Positions 52,973 to 64,000 of a stretch of DNA of 64,000 nt are shown one piece after another (position 1 is the first letter of the stretch; each line of letters opens with the position of its first letter). The position numbers and the translations under genes are program-made. The stretch lies in the NCBI GenBank assembly GCA_030035585.1, contig CM057462.1:67118734-67182733 (forward strand), read 5' to 3'. The notes under the pieces are model-generated. The model ran no database searches. It saw only the letters and a program-made list of their open reading frames with translations, and had not been told where the DNA came from. This stretch comes from Dugong dugon. Its lineage: Eukaryota > Chordata > Mammalia > Sirenia > Dugongidae.

Positions 52973-53312
52973 ATTCCACAACATGGATGAACTTAGAGAA
53001 CATTATGCTGAGGGAAATAAGTTAGACACAAAAGGACAAATACTGTATGATATCACTTTCATGAAATAAGCAATTATATAAAAACCATAAGTAATTAGTG
53101 GTTACCAGGTGCAGGAAGGAGGGGGAAAGTGGGAGTTTTTGCTTAGAATGAATTGAATAAATGTTAATGGTAGTGGCATAATTTGGAAAAGGATATCAAG
53201 AATGGTTGCACAACCTGAAGAATGTAATCAGCGTCACTGAAGCGTACTTGTAGAAACTGATGAAATATTGTATGCTTTGTTGTATGTATATTGCTTTTTT
53301 TTTTTTTTAAGG
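52973..53312 (+). mobile_element. L1 3' end, 5' truncated
   Basis: 'acaacatggatgaacttaga', 'gggaaataagttagacacaa', 'agtggttaccaggtgcagg', 'gtcactgaagcgtacttg', then a T-run instead of a poly(A). The repeat gaactacaa at 52964-52972 and 53313-53321 is a likely target duplication. Confidence 0.8.
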
Positions 53313-53321
53313 GAACTACAA

Positions 53322-53806
53322 GGATATAACAAATGGATCTGATCTATTATGAGAGTCAGGGAAGGCTGCCTTGAAGGGATGGCACTTAACAGATGAGCTC
53401 CAAAGAATAAACAGAAATTAATTAGATGAAAGGTGAATGTGTGTGAAGGGAACATTCCACATCCAAAACCAAACATTCTGGATCCTGTCTTTGTGTCCAC
53501 AGGACTTGGCCCAGGTAGATCCTACGTAAATATCTACTGAATTAAATTAAAAATAAAAGTTGGAGTACCTTTAAGCACTCTGTCTCTAAGTGGGTTGTTC
53601 CAAATAGTTATTATTTATTCAGAAATCCTTTTCAATAATTCAATTTATTCAATTTTACAAATATTTACTGAAGTATTATTGTATGCCAGTCTTCAAATGC
53701 TCAGGGCAAAAAAGATGAGCAAGAATCCTGCAGATGAAGAAGATAAAGTGTTTCACAAAAAGCAGAGAATACAAGAATAATCACAGAGGCAAGACAGCAC
53801 ACAGTG
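53322..53806. other. unassigned background
   Basis: About 53640-53720 ('acaaatatttactgaagtat') resembles an L2/MIR-type end. No gene. Confidence 0.35.
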
Positions 53807-53818
53807 TGGTCTGGAAAT

Positions 53819-54020
53819 GTTGTTAGGTGCTGTCGAGTTGAACTCTGACTCATAGTGACACTATAGGTCAGGATAGAACTGCCCCCATAGGGTTTCCAAA
53901 GGTGTAATCTTTATGGAAGCAGATTGTCACATCTTTCTCCTACGGAGTGAATGGTGGGTTCAAACCACCAACCTTTCAGTTAGCAGCTGAGTGTTTAACC
54001 ACTGTGCCACCAGGGCTCCT
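53819..54020 (-). mobile_element. AfroSINE, long form with (TTG)n tail complement
   Basis: 'gttgttaggtgctgtcgagt', 'agcagattgtcacatctttc', 'tgggttcaaaccaccaacc', 'ccactgtgccaccagggctc'. Target duplication tggtctggaaat (53807-53818) and tggtctagaaat (54021-54032). Confidence 0.95.
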
Positions 54021-54086
54021 TGGTCTAGAAATAGTGTGGAATTTAGCTCATAAGAAGTGTGGAATCTTGGCAAGCTTTGGGGGTAT

Positions 54087-54660
54087 ATTAGTTATCTATT
54101 GCTAAATAAGAGATTACCCACAAACTCAGTGGCTGACAACAACACATATGTATTATTTCAGTTTCTGTGGGTCAGGAATCCTGGCTTAGCTGGGTCTTCA
54201 TTGCCAGCACCAGGTCTGCAATCCTCCTGCAATTGCACAAGGCTGGAATCAAGGTATCTTCTGGGTTGCATTCATCTCAAGGTTCAACTGGAGCAGGATT
54301 GGCTCCCAATAGCACACAGTGGTTGTTGGCACTCACAGGTTCTTGGAAGGATTCAGGTCCTCATGGGCTATTGAACTCAGGGCCTCAGTTCCTTACTAGT
54401 GGTTGGCCAGGGGCCACCCTCAGTTTCTTGCCATGTGGGCTACTCTAACATAGAGGTGGCTCCTTCAAAGGCAGGAAGAAAGAGAGTCTACTAGCAAGAC
54501 AGAAGTTACTGTCTTTTGTAACCTAATCATGAAAGCGATATCCCATCACTTTTGCCATATTCTAGTAATTAGAAGCAAGTCACTAGGTGTAGCCCACACA
54601 TAAGGAATAACAGGATGCTGGGATTGTCAGGGGCTATCTTAGAAGTCTATCTAACACAGC
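54087..54660 (+). mobile_element. MLT1-like (MaLR) LTR
   Basis: 'tattagttatctattgctaa', 'caaactcagtggctgacaac', 'tatttcagtttctgtgggtc', 'aaggtatcttctgggttgca', 'agaagtctatctaacaca' follow the MLT1/MaLR LTR pattern, about 570 bases. Confidence 0.75.
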
Positions 54661-54934
54661 ACTATACCATGCAGAGTCTTGAATGCCAGTGAAAGGAACT
54701 TGTATTTTAATAGGTAACAGGGTGCCAATGAAGGTTTGGGGGCACATAGGAGTGACATGATCAGAGCTGCTCTAATGAAAATACTATTTTGATAGATTAC
54801 ACAATACTGTGTTGGATGGATGGGAAGCACGGAGTGTTTGGAGTTTGAGAAATCAATTAGGAGGCCAATGCTCTAGTCTAGGCTGCTGGTAATGAAAGCC
54901 TAAAGAAGGATACTAGCAACAAAAATATCACAAC
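54661..54934 (+). mobile_element. ancient mammalian repeat of uncertain family
   Basis: 'gggtgccaatgaaggtttgg', 'ggagtgacatgatcagagc', 'taggaggccaatgctctag' resemble the same unnamed ancient family as 22741-23930. Confidence 0.4.
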
Positions 54935-55085
54935 AAATACTTGTATAGTGTTTTAAAAGTCATAATGTACTTTCAACATACAAAACATATTGCAAATATA
55001 AGAAGCCCATGAGATAAACAAGGCAACTATTGTCCCCATTTCATAAATAAGGAAATTAAGGATTAGAAATTATGAGATTTATCTC
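54935..55085 (-). mobile_element. MIR SINE fragment
   Basis: Complement of MIR: 'attgtccccatttcataaat', 'aaggaaattaaggattagaa'. Confidence 0.6.
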
Positions 55086-55130
55086 ACCATCCAACATTGA
55101 AAAGATGGGGGACTTTCTAATAGGCTAGAA

Positions 55131-55245
55131 TGCAAAGAGTAGAACTGCTCCATGGGGTTTCCAAGGAGCGGCTGGTGGATTAGAACTCTCGACCTTTTGG
55201 TTAGCAGCCTGAGCTCTTAACCATTGTGCAGCCAAGGCTCCCTAT
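55131..55245 (-). mobile_element. AfroSINE, 3' truncated
   Basis: Only the head half remains: 'agagtagaactgctccatgg', 'ggattagaactctcgacc', 'gagctcttaaccattgtgca'. The 3' tail is missing on the left. Confidence 0.85.
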
Positions 55246-55255
55246 ATGAGTATAG

Positions 55256-55337
55256 GAAGGTATATGTGTGTATATACGTGTACGTGTATAGGTGTATCTG
55301 TGGGCATATGCATACACATGTTTGTGTGTGCTGCTCA
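55256..55337. repeat. imperfect (TG)n tract
   Basis: Runs of TGTG/TATG/TACG units, from 'tgtgtgtatatacgtg' to 'gtttgtgtgtgctg'. Confidence 0.8.
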
Positions 55338-55355
55338 TATATTCGTATGTATAAT

Positions 55356-57650
55356 AAAGCACATAGGCGGCAAAGTCATGGATACTTCCCAGATATAACC
55401 AAACACCTCGCAGGATTAGTTTACTGTGTTTGAAACCTTAGGACCATAGTCTTGTGGGACTACTCAGTCAACTGGCACAACATAGTCCATAAAGTTTATG
55501 TTCTACATCCTACTTTGGTAAGCAGTGTCTGGGGTCTTAAAAACTTGTAAGTGGCCATCTAAGATACAATTATTGATCTCTACTCATCTGGAGCAAAAGA
55601 GAAAGAAGGAAACCGAAAACTCAAAGAAAAAACTAGTCTGCAAGACTAACTATCTACATGAACCATGGTCTCAAGTACCCTGAGATCAGAAGAACTAGAT
55701 GGTGCCTGGCTACAACTATCAACCATTCTAACCAGAGACACAATAGATAGTCCCAGATGGAATAAGAGAAAATCGTAGAACAAAACTCAAATTCTGTTTA
55801 AAAAAAAAAAAAAAGGACAGACTTACTGGGTTGGCAGAAACTACAGGAAACCCTGAGACTATCGCCCGGAGATACCCTTTAAACTTTCAACTGAAACCAC
55901 TCCCAGAGGTCACCTTTCAGCTAAATAACAGGTTGGCTCATAAAATAAACAATATCACCTGTGAGTACTGTACTCTTTAAAAAAAAAAAAATCTATATGA
56001 GACCAAACAGTCAACATTTACACTAAAGCAAAGATGAGAAGGTCGGGGGGAAAGGGCAGAGAATTAGATTAATGGAAACAGAACAGCCAGAACAAAAATA
56101 ATGAGAATGTTGACACGATGTGGAAAATGTAACCAATGTCACTGAACAATACGTATTGTTGTCGTTGTAAGGTGCTGTCAAGCTGGTTCTGATTCACAGT
56201 GACCCTACGTACAACAGAACGAAACACTGTCTGGTCCTGCTTCATCCTCACAATTGTTGCTATGCTTGAGCTCATTGTTGGAGCTATTGTGTTAATCCAT
56301 CTTGTTGAGGGTCTTCCTCTTTTTCATAGACTTTCTGCTTTACTAAGTATGATGTCCTTCTCCAGGGACTACTCCCTCCAGATAAGATATCCAAAGTACG
56401 CGGGACAAAGTCTCACCACCATCACTTCTAAGGAGCATTCTGGCTGTACTTCTTCCAAGACAGATTTGTTCATTCTTCTGGCAGTCCATGGTATATTTAG
56501 TTTTCTTCAACAATACCATAATTCAAATACATCAGTTCTTCATCAGTCTTCCTTATTCATTGTCCAGCTTTTGCATGCATATGAGGTGACTGAAAATACC
56601 ATGGCTTGAATCAGGTGCACCTTAGTCCTCAAGGTGACATCTTTGCTTTTGAACACTTCAAAGAGGTCTTTTGCCACAGATTTGTCCTGTGCAATACGTC
56701 ATTTGATTTCTTGGCTGCTGCTTCCATTAGCATTGATTGTGGATCCAAGTAAAATGAAATCCTTGACAATTTCAGTCTTTTCTCCGTTTATCATGATATT
56801 GCTTACTGGTCCAGTTGTAAGGATTTTTGTTTTCTTTATGTTGAGGTGTAATCCATACTGAAGGCTGTAGTCTTTGATCTTCATCAGTAAGTGCTTCAAG
56901 TCCTCTTCACTTCAACAAGCAAGGCTGTGTCATCTGCATACTGCAGGTTATTAATGAGTCTTCCTCCAGTCCTGATGCTGCGTTGTTCATCATATAGTCC
57001 AACTTCTCAGATTATCTGTAGAGCATACAGAATGAATAAGTATGGTGAAAGGATACAACCCTGGCATACACCTTTCCTGATTTTAAACCATGCAGTGTTC
57101 CCTTTTTCTTTTTGAACAGCTTTCTCTTGGTCTATGTGCAGGTTCCACATGAGCACAATTAAGTGTTCTGGAATTCCCACTCTTCACAATGTTATCCATA
57201 ATTTGTTACTGGTCCAGACAGTCGAATGTCTTTGCATAGTCAATAAAGCACAGTTAAACATCATCTGGTATTCACTACTTTCAGTCAAGATCCATCTCAC
57301 ATCAGCAATGACAGCCCTTCTTCCACGTTCTCTTCTGAATCCAGCTTGAATTTCTGGCAGTTTCCTGTCGATGTACTGCTGCAACCATTTTTGAATCATC
57401 TTTACCAAAATTTTACTTGCATGTGATATTAATGATATTGTTCAATAATTTCCACATTCTGTTGGATCATCTTTCTTTGGAATTGGCACAGATATGGATC
57501 TCTTCCAGTCAGCTGGCCAGGTATAGCTATCTTACAAATTTCTTGGCATTCTATATATGTATAGAAATTGTTAAATGCGAACCTAATTTGATGTGTAAAC
57601 TTTCATGAAAAACACAATAGAATATTTAAAAAAACAACCACCACAAAAAA
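55356..57650 (+). mobile_element. L1 3' UTR, split by RTE
   Basis: Left part 55356-56152 parallels the 3' UTR of the intact L1 (47.75-48.3 kb): 'agtgtctggggtcttaaaa', 'agtggccatctaagata', 'gatggtgcctggctaca', plus A-runs at 55800 and 55980. After the RTE it resumes at about 57546 ('tatagaaattgttaaatg') and ends in an A-rich tail near 57650. Confidence 0.85.
56153..57545 (-). mobile_element. RTE LINE, 1.4 kb, with RT remnants
   Basis: Minus-strand reading runs from the RT domain (57545) to the (AAC)n tail (56153). Fragments such as 'QYIDRKLPEIQAGFRRERG' (57408-57184) and 'SLQYGLHLNIKKTKILTTGP' (56899-56699) are RTE RT and downstream sequence, separated by frameshifts. This copy keeps the ~630 bases missing at 11031. 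Inserted in the L1 3' UTR. Confidence 0.9.
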
Positions 57651-58159
57651 CTGAAGGCAGAGATTTCTCTAATCTGCAATAGCATGGACCAGGAGCCTGG
57701 TACTATCTGTCTTACTAGGGAGCACATAAAGAGATTCTGTGGTAGCAAGCTTCTGAAGAACAGATCCATCAGGTAGTTAATGAACCAACAAGGCCATGTC
57801 CAGAGATCAAGCAGTCTACTGTGGGCTTGGAAGCGGGTAAAGTACACACAGAGTAATTGAGGAGGGGAAGTGCATCCTGGTAGCACTCATGTAAGGGCAA
57901 ACAGTTCTCATACCAGAATTAGAACAACATGTACCAAGCACAGAAATATATATCAAGACCAGTGAGTTCATTCATCTGATTGGTCTTCTCTTTGATCTGC
58001 CTTCCATGTCAACCATGCTCACCTCCATGTCAACCATGCTCACCTCCACATCGGTGACTGCAGCTATCACCCACAGAGATAGATGGAAAAGAAAAGGGAA
58101 CATAACATCTTTGTCTGTCTCAGATGGTAACTGAAAGTTAACCACTACTCTTGTAGCAC
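57651..58159. other. unassigned background
   Basis: Contains a 21-bp unit, ccatgtcaaccatgctcacct, repeated twice at 58003-58044. Nothing else recognised. Confidence 0.4.
58003..58044. repeat. 21-bp tandem duplication
   Basis: Two perfect head-to-tail copies of a 21-base unit. Confidence 0.9.
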
Positions 58160-58375
58160 TTTTCATCTGAAAATCTCCTAAGCACTTTTACAGCATAATT
58201 CATTAATTTACACCACTCCTCTCTAAGGGACTATTATTCTCCCTCCCCCGATGGAATAATCTAAGGCTCAGAAAGGATGAGCATTTGGCCTAGGCAAAGG
58301 CATTCAATGCCAGAAGCCTAACTTGGAACTCCCAATTCTCAGTCTGACTTGCTGGACCAGCCCATTCCAGACTGC
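58160..58375 (-). mobile_element. MIR SINE
   Basis: Complement of MIR: 'gactattattctccctcccc', 'taaggctcagaaaggatga', 'gaactcccaattctcagtct'. Confidence 0.6.
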
Positions 58376-60275
58376 TACTCAAAAACAGTAACTGAAGTTT
58401 CACTAAACCTCCGGTCTGTTCTAGTTCTGCCTCCAAGAACCACACCTGAGAATGTTACTGCCTCTTTCTTTACTTTATACAATATGTAATTTCAGTCTTT
58501 CACTATTTGAAATGTAAGTATGCTATAAAAATTTATGGTACAGTATTTATTTACAAGCATATTCTTAGAAATTCTAATTCAGACTATACCTAAAGTTATT
58601 TCTCATAGTAATTCAAAACTTCCATATTCAACATATCTCCAAAGTTTACAACATTTGAATGCTTGTAGTGCTCACAGCCTACATGTCTACAACCAAGTAG
58701 AAAGGTTGGGGCATATGAAGTATGCTATTCTGGGGTGAGTGGACTAAGGTGGAGAGAGAGCGAAAGCAAAAATAAGACAAGGGGTTCAGGAAAGGACTTG
58801 GCAGGGGCAGTATATGAACAGACAGGATGAGAATTATTACCTTCCATGTCTTCCCCTATTCCATCATCCAAAGGCCACAACCAGTTCTTTCCTTGTGTGA
58901 GCTACCACCTGCTGCTACCACCAAATGAGGGAACACAGCCACCCCAAGAGAGGAATGCGGCCCCCAAAGTCCCCCTCCATAAGGCTGCCTTCCTTCCTCC
59001 TCTCTTAATATCTTCTCACACCAAGAGGCCCAGCCTTCTGGCCTCTGGGGGAGGAGGCAAGTGCAGGCAAGGAGGTGAGCACCCAGACTCCTGCAGCTCC
59101 CAGCCTGACTGATGCCAGAGCCTGGGCATAAAAAAGAGGACCAGGCAATTCAGGAGATGTCAGCACTCACACCAGCGATATCAAACTCATTAATCATAAC
59201 ATCTGCAAGTCGAGTAGAGGTCTCAGGTGTAATATATTCACTGAGAATCTGCAATGTACAAGGACTATGCTGTGAGGTTACTAGATACTGTGAGAGTCAA
59301 AGCATGAGTGACAGATTCCATATTTCCTACCTTCGCCCAAAGGCAAAACAGTGAGACTCCCTTGCTGTGTCTATCCCATTGTCTGGCAGCTCCAGCAAAC
59401 CTGCTTCCTCTGACCCCCTTGGGGCAGTACACCTCATGTGCCATAGCTAAACTTTTGAATGATAGGGAAATTTTGGGTTATGAACAACAGGTAGTTGTTA
59501 CACAGTTTCATGCTGTATAGCCCAGAAAAAAAAATTAATCATACCACCAATAGACAATGGCTCTGGAACAAAAGAACTGAACAATTCCTCATAGACACTA
59601 TATCAGTACTTTCATTCCTTCCTTATTTATTTATTTATTTGCTTATTTGCTTATTCATTCATTCATTTATTTAGTTATCCATTTAAGACCCAAGTCTATG
59701 CCTTTAATTTCTGGTCATAACTATAGGATAACATAGGAACCTCCCTTATTGGGCTGGTGCCTTAGCCTGTCAGTAAGTCTCTAAGGAATTCACTAAATTG
59801 GCAGTTCTCAGTCTTTATGGAGCCCCAGCTTGAGAAATAAGATCCCCTCCAATCAGCAGCACTGGTTCACTACAATGGTAATTCTCAACCTTCAGTCATT
59901 CATTCAACAAATATGTATTAAGGACTTACTCAGTGCCAGGTATTCTTCTGGTTACTAAAGATAAGCAATAAACGAAGCAAAGAAAGCCATGGGAGTGTGG
60001 AGAACCCTGTAAAATGCAATGTTAGAGCCTCTTGCTGAGGACAGGCAGAGTTTGAAAAGGTTCCTGTGTGCAGTCTAATATGGGTATCATGTAGCCCCTT
60101 CCCAGCACCCTTTTCCCCCAAGAAATCACTGCATTAGACTGACATGTTGAGGACAGGGACCATGTCTTCTTCATATTTTTAAATACAGAATCTGAAATGC
60201 AGAAGGTGTCAAGAAAACGTGCTCTCTTCCCTGTGACATGAGCCTGTTTCCCCAGGATTTCCCACCTTCTACACT
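58376..60275. other. unassigned background
   Basis: Holds a TTTA/TTCA-type tract (59622-59678) and, at about 59893-59990, sequence like an ancient L2/MIR end ('tcattcattcaacaaatatg'). The 88- and 80-codon frames at 58846-59354 have no family features. Confidence 0.35.
59622..59678. repeat. (TTTA)n/(TTCA)n tract
   Basis: Tetranucleotide run: 'atttatttatttatttgctt', then 'attcattcattcatttattt'. Confidence 0.9.
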
Positions 60276-60662
60276 TGGGGCTTTCAAAGTGTGGCACCTG
60301 AACCAGTGACAGCAGCATCACCTGAAAAGTTGTTAGAAACACAAATTCTCAGATGCCACTCCTGACCTACTGAATCATAAATTCTGAGGGTACATCCCAT
60401 GCCCTCCTGGCAGCCTGTTGTTGTTAGGTGTTGTCTAGTTGATTCCAACTCATAGTGACCCCAATTGACAGAGCAGAACTGCCCCCATAGAGTTTTCTAG
60501 GCTGTCATCTTTACTGGAGCAGATCGTCAGGTCTTTTCTCCTGTGCAGCTGCTGGGTTGGTTCGAACCACCAACCTTTCAGTTAGAAGCAAAGCAGTTAA
60601 TCACTCTGCTACCAGGGCTACTTTCTGGCAGTCTAAGACAGACTAAAGTTTGAGAACCACTA
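60276..60662 (+). mobile_element. MER5A (hAT-Charlie), split by AfroSINE
   Basis: 'ctttcaaagtgtggcacctg', 'cagcagcatcacctgaaaag', 'acctactgaatcataaattc' on the left and 'ctaaagtttgagaaccacta' on the right are the two parts of MER5A. The AfroSINE at 60417-60624 interrupts it. Confidence 0.8.
60417..60624 (-). mobile_element. AfroSINE, long form with (TTG)n tail complement
   Basis: 'ttgttgttaggtgttgtcta', 'attccaactcatagtgaccc', 'ggttcgaaccaccaacc', 'ctctgctaccagggct'. Target duplication ctggcagcct (60407-60416) and ctggcagtct (60625-60634), one mismatch, in MER5A. Confidence 0.93.
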
Positions 60663-61296
60663 GTCTACACTCTCAAGCATTCACCCTGTCCCACAACTTG
60701 CTCTCACTGCTCTCCTCCCCAGTCCTTCTTGTAATAATAGCAATGGTTATTCCACGCTTTCTGTGTGCCAAGCCCTGTGCTAAGTACTCTACACACTGGC
60801 TCTAACACTCTCAGTACCCACAGGATTGATAAAATCATCCCAGTTTACTGAGGAGGAAATGGAGTTTCAAAGATGCTTCCCAGTAATCACTTGCCCAAAG
60901 TCACACAGCTAGTAATGGGATCCTGATATAAACTCAAGTCTGTTTTATTACAAAGGCTAAATTGCAAACTGCATGCTTTTTTCCTCTGGGCTTTCACTAT
61001 CCTGTTCTCTCTTCCTATGATGGTCAGTCCTAATTATTTTTTTTTTTTAAGGACCCTGTACCACACAGCAACAGCAATCAGTTGCTACTTGCCCTAATGA
61101 GAATCAGCTCACTTGAGCCCTTTGTGATCTTCTTTCCATGGCTTAGCAATATCTGCATTTTGAAAGTAACACTTACTGATTTCTATACACTCAGAATGTC
61201 CATTTACATTTTAACATGAATACCTCCCTTCCTAGCTGCACGGTATATTGCTAAGTTCACTATACACATTTTGGGAAAATGAGATCGTGTTCTTTA
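60663..61296. other. unassigned background around a MIR
   Basis: Apart from the MIR at 60728-60960 nothing was recognised. Confidence 0.35.
60728..60960 (-). mobile_element. MIR SINE
   Basis: Complement of MIR: 'ctgtgtgccaagccctgtgc', 'tttactgaggaggaaatgg', 'cttgcccaaagtcacacagc', 'tcaagtctgttttatt'. Confidence 0.9.
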
Positions 61297-61510
61297 TAGA
61301 AGAGACCAATCCCTAGTAAAGGACATCATGTTTGGTAAAGTAGAGGGTCAGGGAAAACACTCAATGAGATGAATTAGCACAACAGCCACAATAATGGACT
61401 CAAACATATCAGTGATCATTAAGTTGGCACCAGACCAGGCAAGGTTTTGTTGTTATATGTAAGGTCACCATGAGTTGGATCCAACTTGATGGCAACTAAC
61501 AACAACAACT
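61297..61510 (+). mobile_element. RTE LINE 3' end
   Basis: 'aggacatcatgtttggtaaa', 'gtagagggtcaggg', 'aatggactcaaacatatcag', 'atgagttggatccaacttga', 'caactaacaacaac'. Confidence 0.9.
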
Positions 61511-61578
61511 AGTTAGGGGAGGAAGATTAGGAATGCTATGAAACTATATTTTCTATAGCCATTTTGGACTTGCATTTA

Positions 61579-61786
61579 TCAAAAACCAAAACCAAACTCA
61601 CTGCCATGGAGTTGATTCCGACTCATAGCGACCCTACAGGACAGAGTAGAACTGCCCTATAGGGTTTCCAAGGCTGTAAATCTTAACGGAAGAAGATTGT
61701 CACGTCTGTCTTCTGGGGGACGGCTGGTGGGTTTGAACTGTCAACCTTTCAGTTAGCAGCCAAGCGCTTTAACCACTGCACCACTA
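61579..61786 (-). mobile_element. AfroSINE, long form
   Basis: Complement, close to consensus: 'ttgattccgactcatagcga', 'tgggtttgaactgtcaacc', 'taaccactgcaccac'. Perfect 12-bp target duplication gacttgcattta at 61567-61578 and 61787-61798. Confidence 0.95.
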
Positions 61787-61934
61787 GACTTGCATTTAGG
61801 AAGCAAAAATGTCATAGATGTTCAAAAAGCCTGGCTGGATGAATGAATCTGCAGCCCAGTGACGTGCAATGCCTGAGAAAGAAGCAAGTAGAGTGGGGCT
61901 CCCAGAATGTCTGCTCTATGCTAACCTTTAATAG

Positions 61935-62560
61935 GCAAGTGTATGGAGAAGAAGGAACCCTCATACATCACTGGTAGTAACGGAAAATGGTGCAGCCTCT
62001 TGGAAAAACAATTTGGCAGTTTCTTACTACGTTAAACATAAACTATCATACGACCCACAGTTGCCCTCCTAAGTGTCTCCTCAAGAGAATTGAAAACGTA
62101 CATCCACATAAAGACTTGTATGTGAATGCTCATAGAAGCATTATTCATGATAGCCAAAAAGTGAAAACAGTCCAAATGTCCATCAACTGGTGGATAGATA
62201 AACAAAATGTGGTACAGCCATATAATGGAATACTATTCAGCAATAAAAAGGAACAAACTACTGATACATGCTAAAACATGGATGAATCTCAAAAGCATTA
62301 CACGACATCAAAGAAGTCAAACACAAGAGGCTACATACTGTTTGATTGCATTTATATGAAATGTCCATAAAAGGTACATGGGGCTGGGGGTGGGACAAGG
62401 ATTAACCACAACTGGGCACAAGGGATCTTTTTGGGATAATGGAAATGTTCTAAAAATGGATTGTGTTGACAGTTGCACAACTTTGAAATCATTGAATTGT
62501 ACACTTTAGGGTATGAATTTTAGGGTATGCAAATTATATCTCAATAAAGTTGTTAAAAAT
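61935..62560 (+). mobile_element. old L1 3' end
   Basis: ORF2 C-terminus and 3' UTR: 'gaaccctcatacatcactgg', 'gtccatcaactggtggatag', 'gaatactattcagcaataaa', 'ttgcacaactttgaaatcat', ending 'tctcaataaagttgtt' with an AATAAA signal. Confidence 0.9.
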
Positions 62561-63469
62561 TTGGATGGAGGAAATTAATGGAGCCACTTGAGGTCCACAG
62601 GCTTGAGTGGTTTGATTTGGTAAAACTAAGGCTTATTAAACCTAACACACGTAAAAGGCTCAAAAGCCACGAGGGGAAGGAGTAAGTGCTCAGATTGTTT
62701 TCTTCTTTGATAAATGCCTTGAAAGACAACCCCAGAGGAACAATTCTGCTGGAGCAGAAGTCATGCCATCGAGCAAATACTCCCTGAGGAATGTAGGCAG
62801 GGATGGGCCTGCTAGTGTCCTTTTCCAATGGGAGAGAACATAAAATAAAACTTGGGCAAGCCAGTGCCCAGCAGGGCTAAGGCAGGTATCGTAGCGCAGC
62901 TGAGCCAGTTGGACAGAAACCTTGATCAGAAACAGACTCTGGGATCTTCTCTGTAAGGAGAAGAGACCAGAATGATTTACAAGGTGTGGGTGGGCTTTCA
63001 CAAGCTGGGCCAGGAAGAAAGGAACAATGGAAAACCCTTCCCTCCTAGGTGTATGATGAGGGTTTCAATAAAGGAAAGCAAAGAACAGGTAACAAGAAGG
63101 CACACTGCCCTAAAGACAGCAAGCTCTTACAAGTAACTTGGCACCAACTCAGCATCTTGCAGGAGATGCATTTCACTTCAGCTTTGGTAAAACACTGAAA
63201 GAATCACACCCAAACAAAAGCCTCACAGGAGCTTCCTCAGAAAAGAAATTCAGAATATTCCAGGAGAACTCCACCTTCACCCTCATTCAGCTGGGAGGCA
63301 AAGGAGGTAACTGCAAACCCTGTTTATAAGTTCTCAACTGTAGGCAAAGATGAAATATCAGGGGAAAGGCAGGGTAGTAAGTGAAGAGGAGGCACCACTT
63401 CAGATGGAGTTTCAGCTGTGAGTCAAATCCAGCCTTGCAGCCTGTATTGCACTAGCTGAGGAGAAAGAG
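62561..63469. other. unassigned background
   Basis: No recognised repeat or gene. Short frames only. Confidence 0.35.
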
Positions 63470-63690
63470 ACAGAATAGTGGATTCAGAGCCCTGGCATCT
63501 AATCCTGCTCTACAATTTACTAGTTGTGTGGCCTTCTACAAATTATGTAACCTCTGAGGCACCACCTCCCCACTCCATCTCCTTATGTGTAACATGGGGA
63601 TTTTATCTGCTACAAAAAGTTGTGAGGATTAATGAGAGAGTAAGGATAATGACAGAATGTAAGGCATTAAAAGCAAAGGAAAGCGTATTT
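63470..63690 (+). mobile_element. MIR SINE
   Basis: 'tttactagttgtgtggcctt', 'attatgtaacctctgaggc', 'tgtgtaacatggggatttta', 'gttgtgaggattaatgag'. Confidence 0.8.
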
Positions 63691-64000
63691 TGTTGTATAT
63701 GTAAATAGCTTCTCACTACTCTATTGGATTCATCATTCTGGAACTTGCTACTAAGTCCTGGAAGTGAGAGAAGAGAAAGGAAATATGAAAGAAAATATTC
63801 CATTTCATATTATAACAACACTATAATGAAGGACCAGTATTCAGGAACTGTTAAAAAGTAAGCATTTGTACAGAAAGCTAGGTGATACAATAAAGTTATC
63901 ATGATCTTTTTTTGCAAAGATAAGACTGTGTCAATTACTCTGGGGGAGAAAGAAATTGCTCTTTGCCAGGATTCCATTCCCATGTCAACACTCCAGTTAG
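63691..64000. other. unassigned background
   Basis: Nothing recognised up to the window end. Confidence 0.35.

Noticed and set aside
58846..59354. 88- and 80-codon frames that might be exons
   Set aside because: No splice-site context, codon bias or family match could be seen.
1..64000. CRISPR arrays, bacterial operons, phage or plasmid features
   Set aside because: The short direct repeats present are target site duplications and microsatellites; the window is mammalian.

Overview
This is a stretch of nuclear DNA from a placental mammal, most likely an afrotherian (elephant, sirenian or hyrax lineage). Three things point there. About 23 copies of a tRNA-derived SINE with the AfroSINE head (box A-like 'ggtggcgcagtggtt', box B-like 'ggttcgaatcc') and the 3' end 'ctatgagtcggaatc...gacggca' are scattered through it. 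There are a dozen copies or fragments of an RTE-clade LINE that shares that 3' end. There is also a young LINE-1. Ancient mammal-wide repeats (MIR, L2, MER5A, MER20, MaLR/ERVL LTRs) fill in behind. I cannot choose the species from sequence alone. I found no host protein-coding exon, functional tRNA, rRNA or other host gene, so the window looks intergenic or intronic.

Layout. 0-2.9 kb: an ERVL/MLT2-like solo LTR, MER5A, and a tRNA-Gly-headed SINE with an RTE tail. 2.9-12.8 kb: old LINE-1 DNA on the minus strand, split by four RTE insertions and AfroSINEs, with an internal inverted duplication. 12.8-24.5 kb: mixed unique sequence, microsatellites, SINEs, L2 and MIR, an LTR-like element split by an L1 fragment, and an older unnamed repeat split by an RTE. 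24.5-28.3 kb: an old plus-strand L1 holding a nested minus-strand L1 that has its 5' end but no ORF2 or 3' end, plus an RTE with its reverse transcriptase YADD motif still readable. 28.3-35.6 kb: mostly unassigned sequence with MIR, L2, SINEs and a probable ERVL-type LTR. 35.6-39.8 kb: an internally deleted RTE, and an MLT1-like LTR split first by a short L1 and then by a rearranged 2.4 kb RTE insertion. 40.3-49.1 kb: a full-length LINE-1 of about 8.8 kb with 14-bp target site duplications, poly(A), and intact ORF1 (349 aa) and ORF2 (1273 aa). 49.1-64 kb: more RTE, AfroSINE, L1 3' ends, L2, MIR, MER20, MER5A and an MLT1-like LTR in unassigned background.

How the pieces work together. The intact L1 encodes an RNA-binding chaperone (ORF1p) and an endonuclease/reverse transcriptase (ORF2p), and every catalytic residue I could place is present. 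The RTE LINE, represented here only by broken copies, shares its 3' end with the AfroSINEs, so it is the natural candidate for the machinery that copied them. Several insertions record how they were made: target site duplications, 5' inversions of the twin-priming type in both L1 and RTE, a foldback RTE, 3'-truncated L1 copies with target site duplications, and two AfroSINEs placed one after the other in the same 12-bp target. The most unusual items are the intact L1 with its 267-bp GC-rich 5' UTR repeats and repeated 3' UTR, the ORF2-less L1 at 24.6-26.8 kb, and the modular sharing of RTE 5' UTR and 3' tail between RTE, internally deleted RTE and SINEs.

Repeat family names are from memory of consensus patterns, not from a database search.
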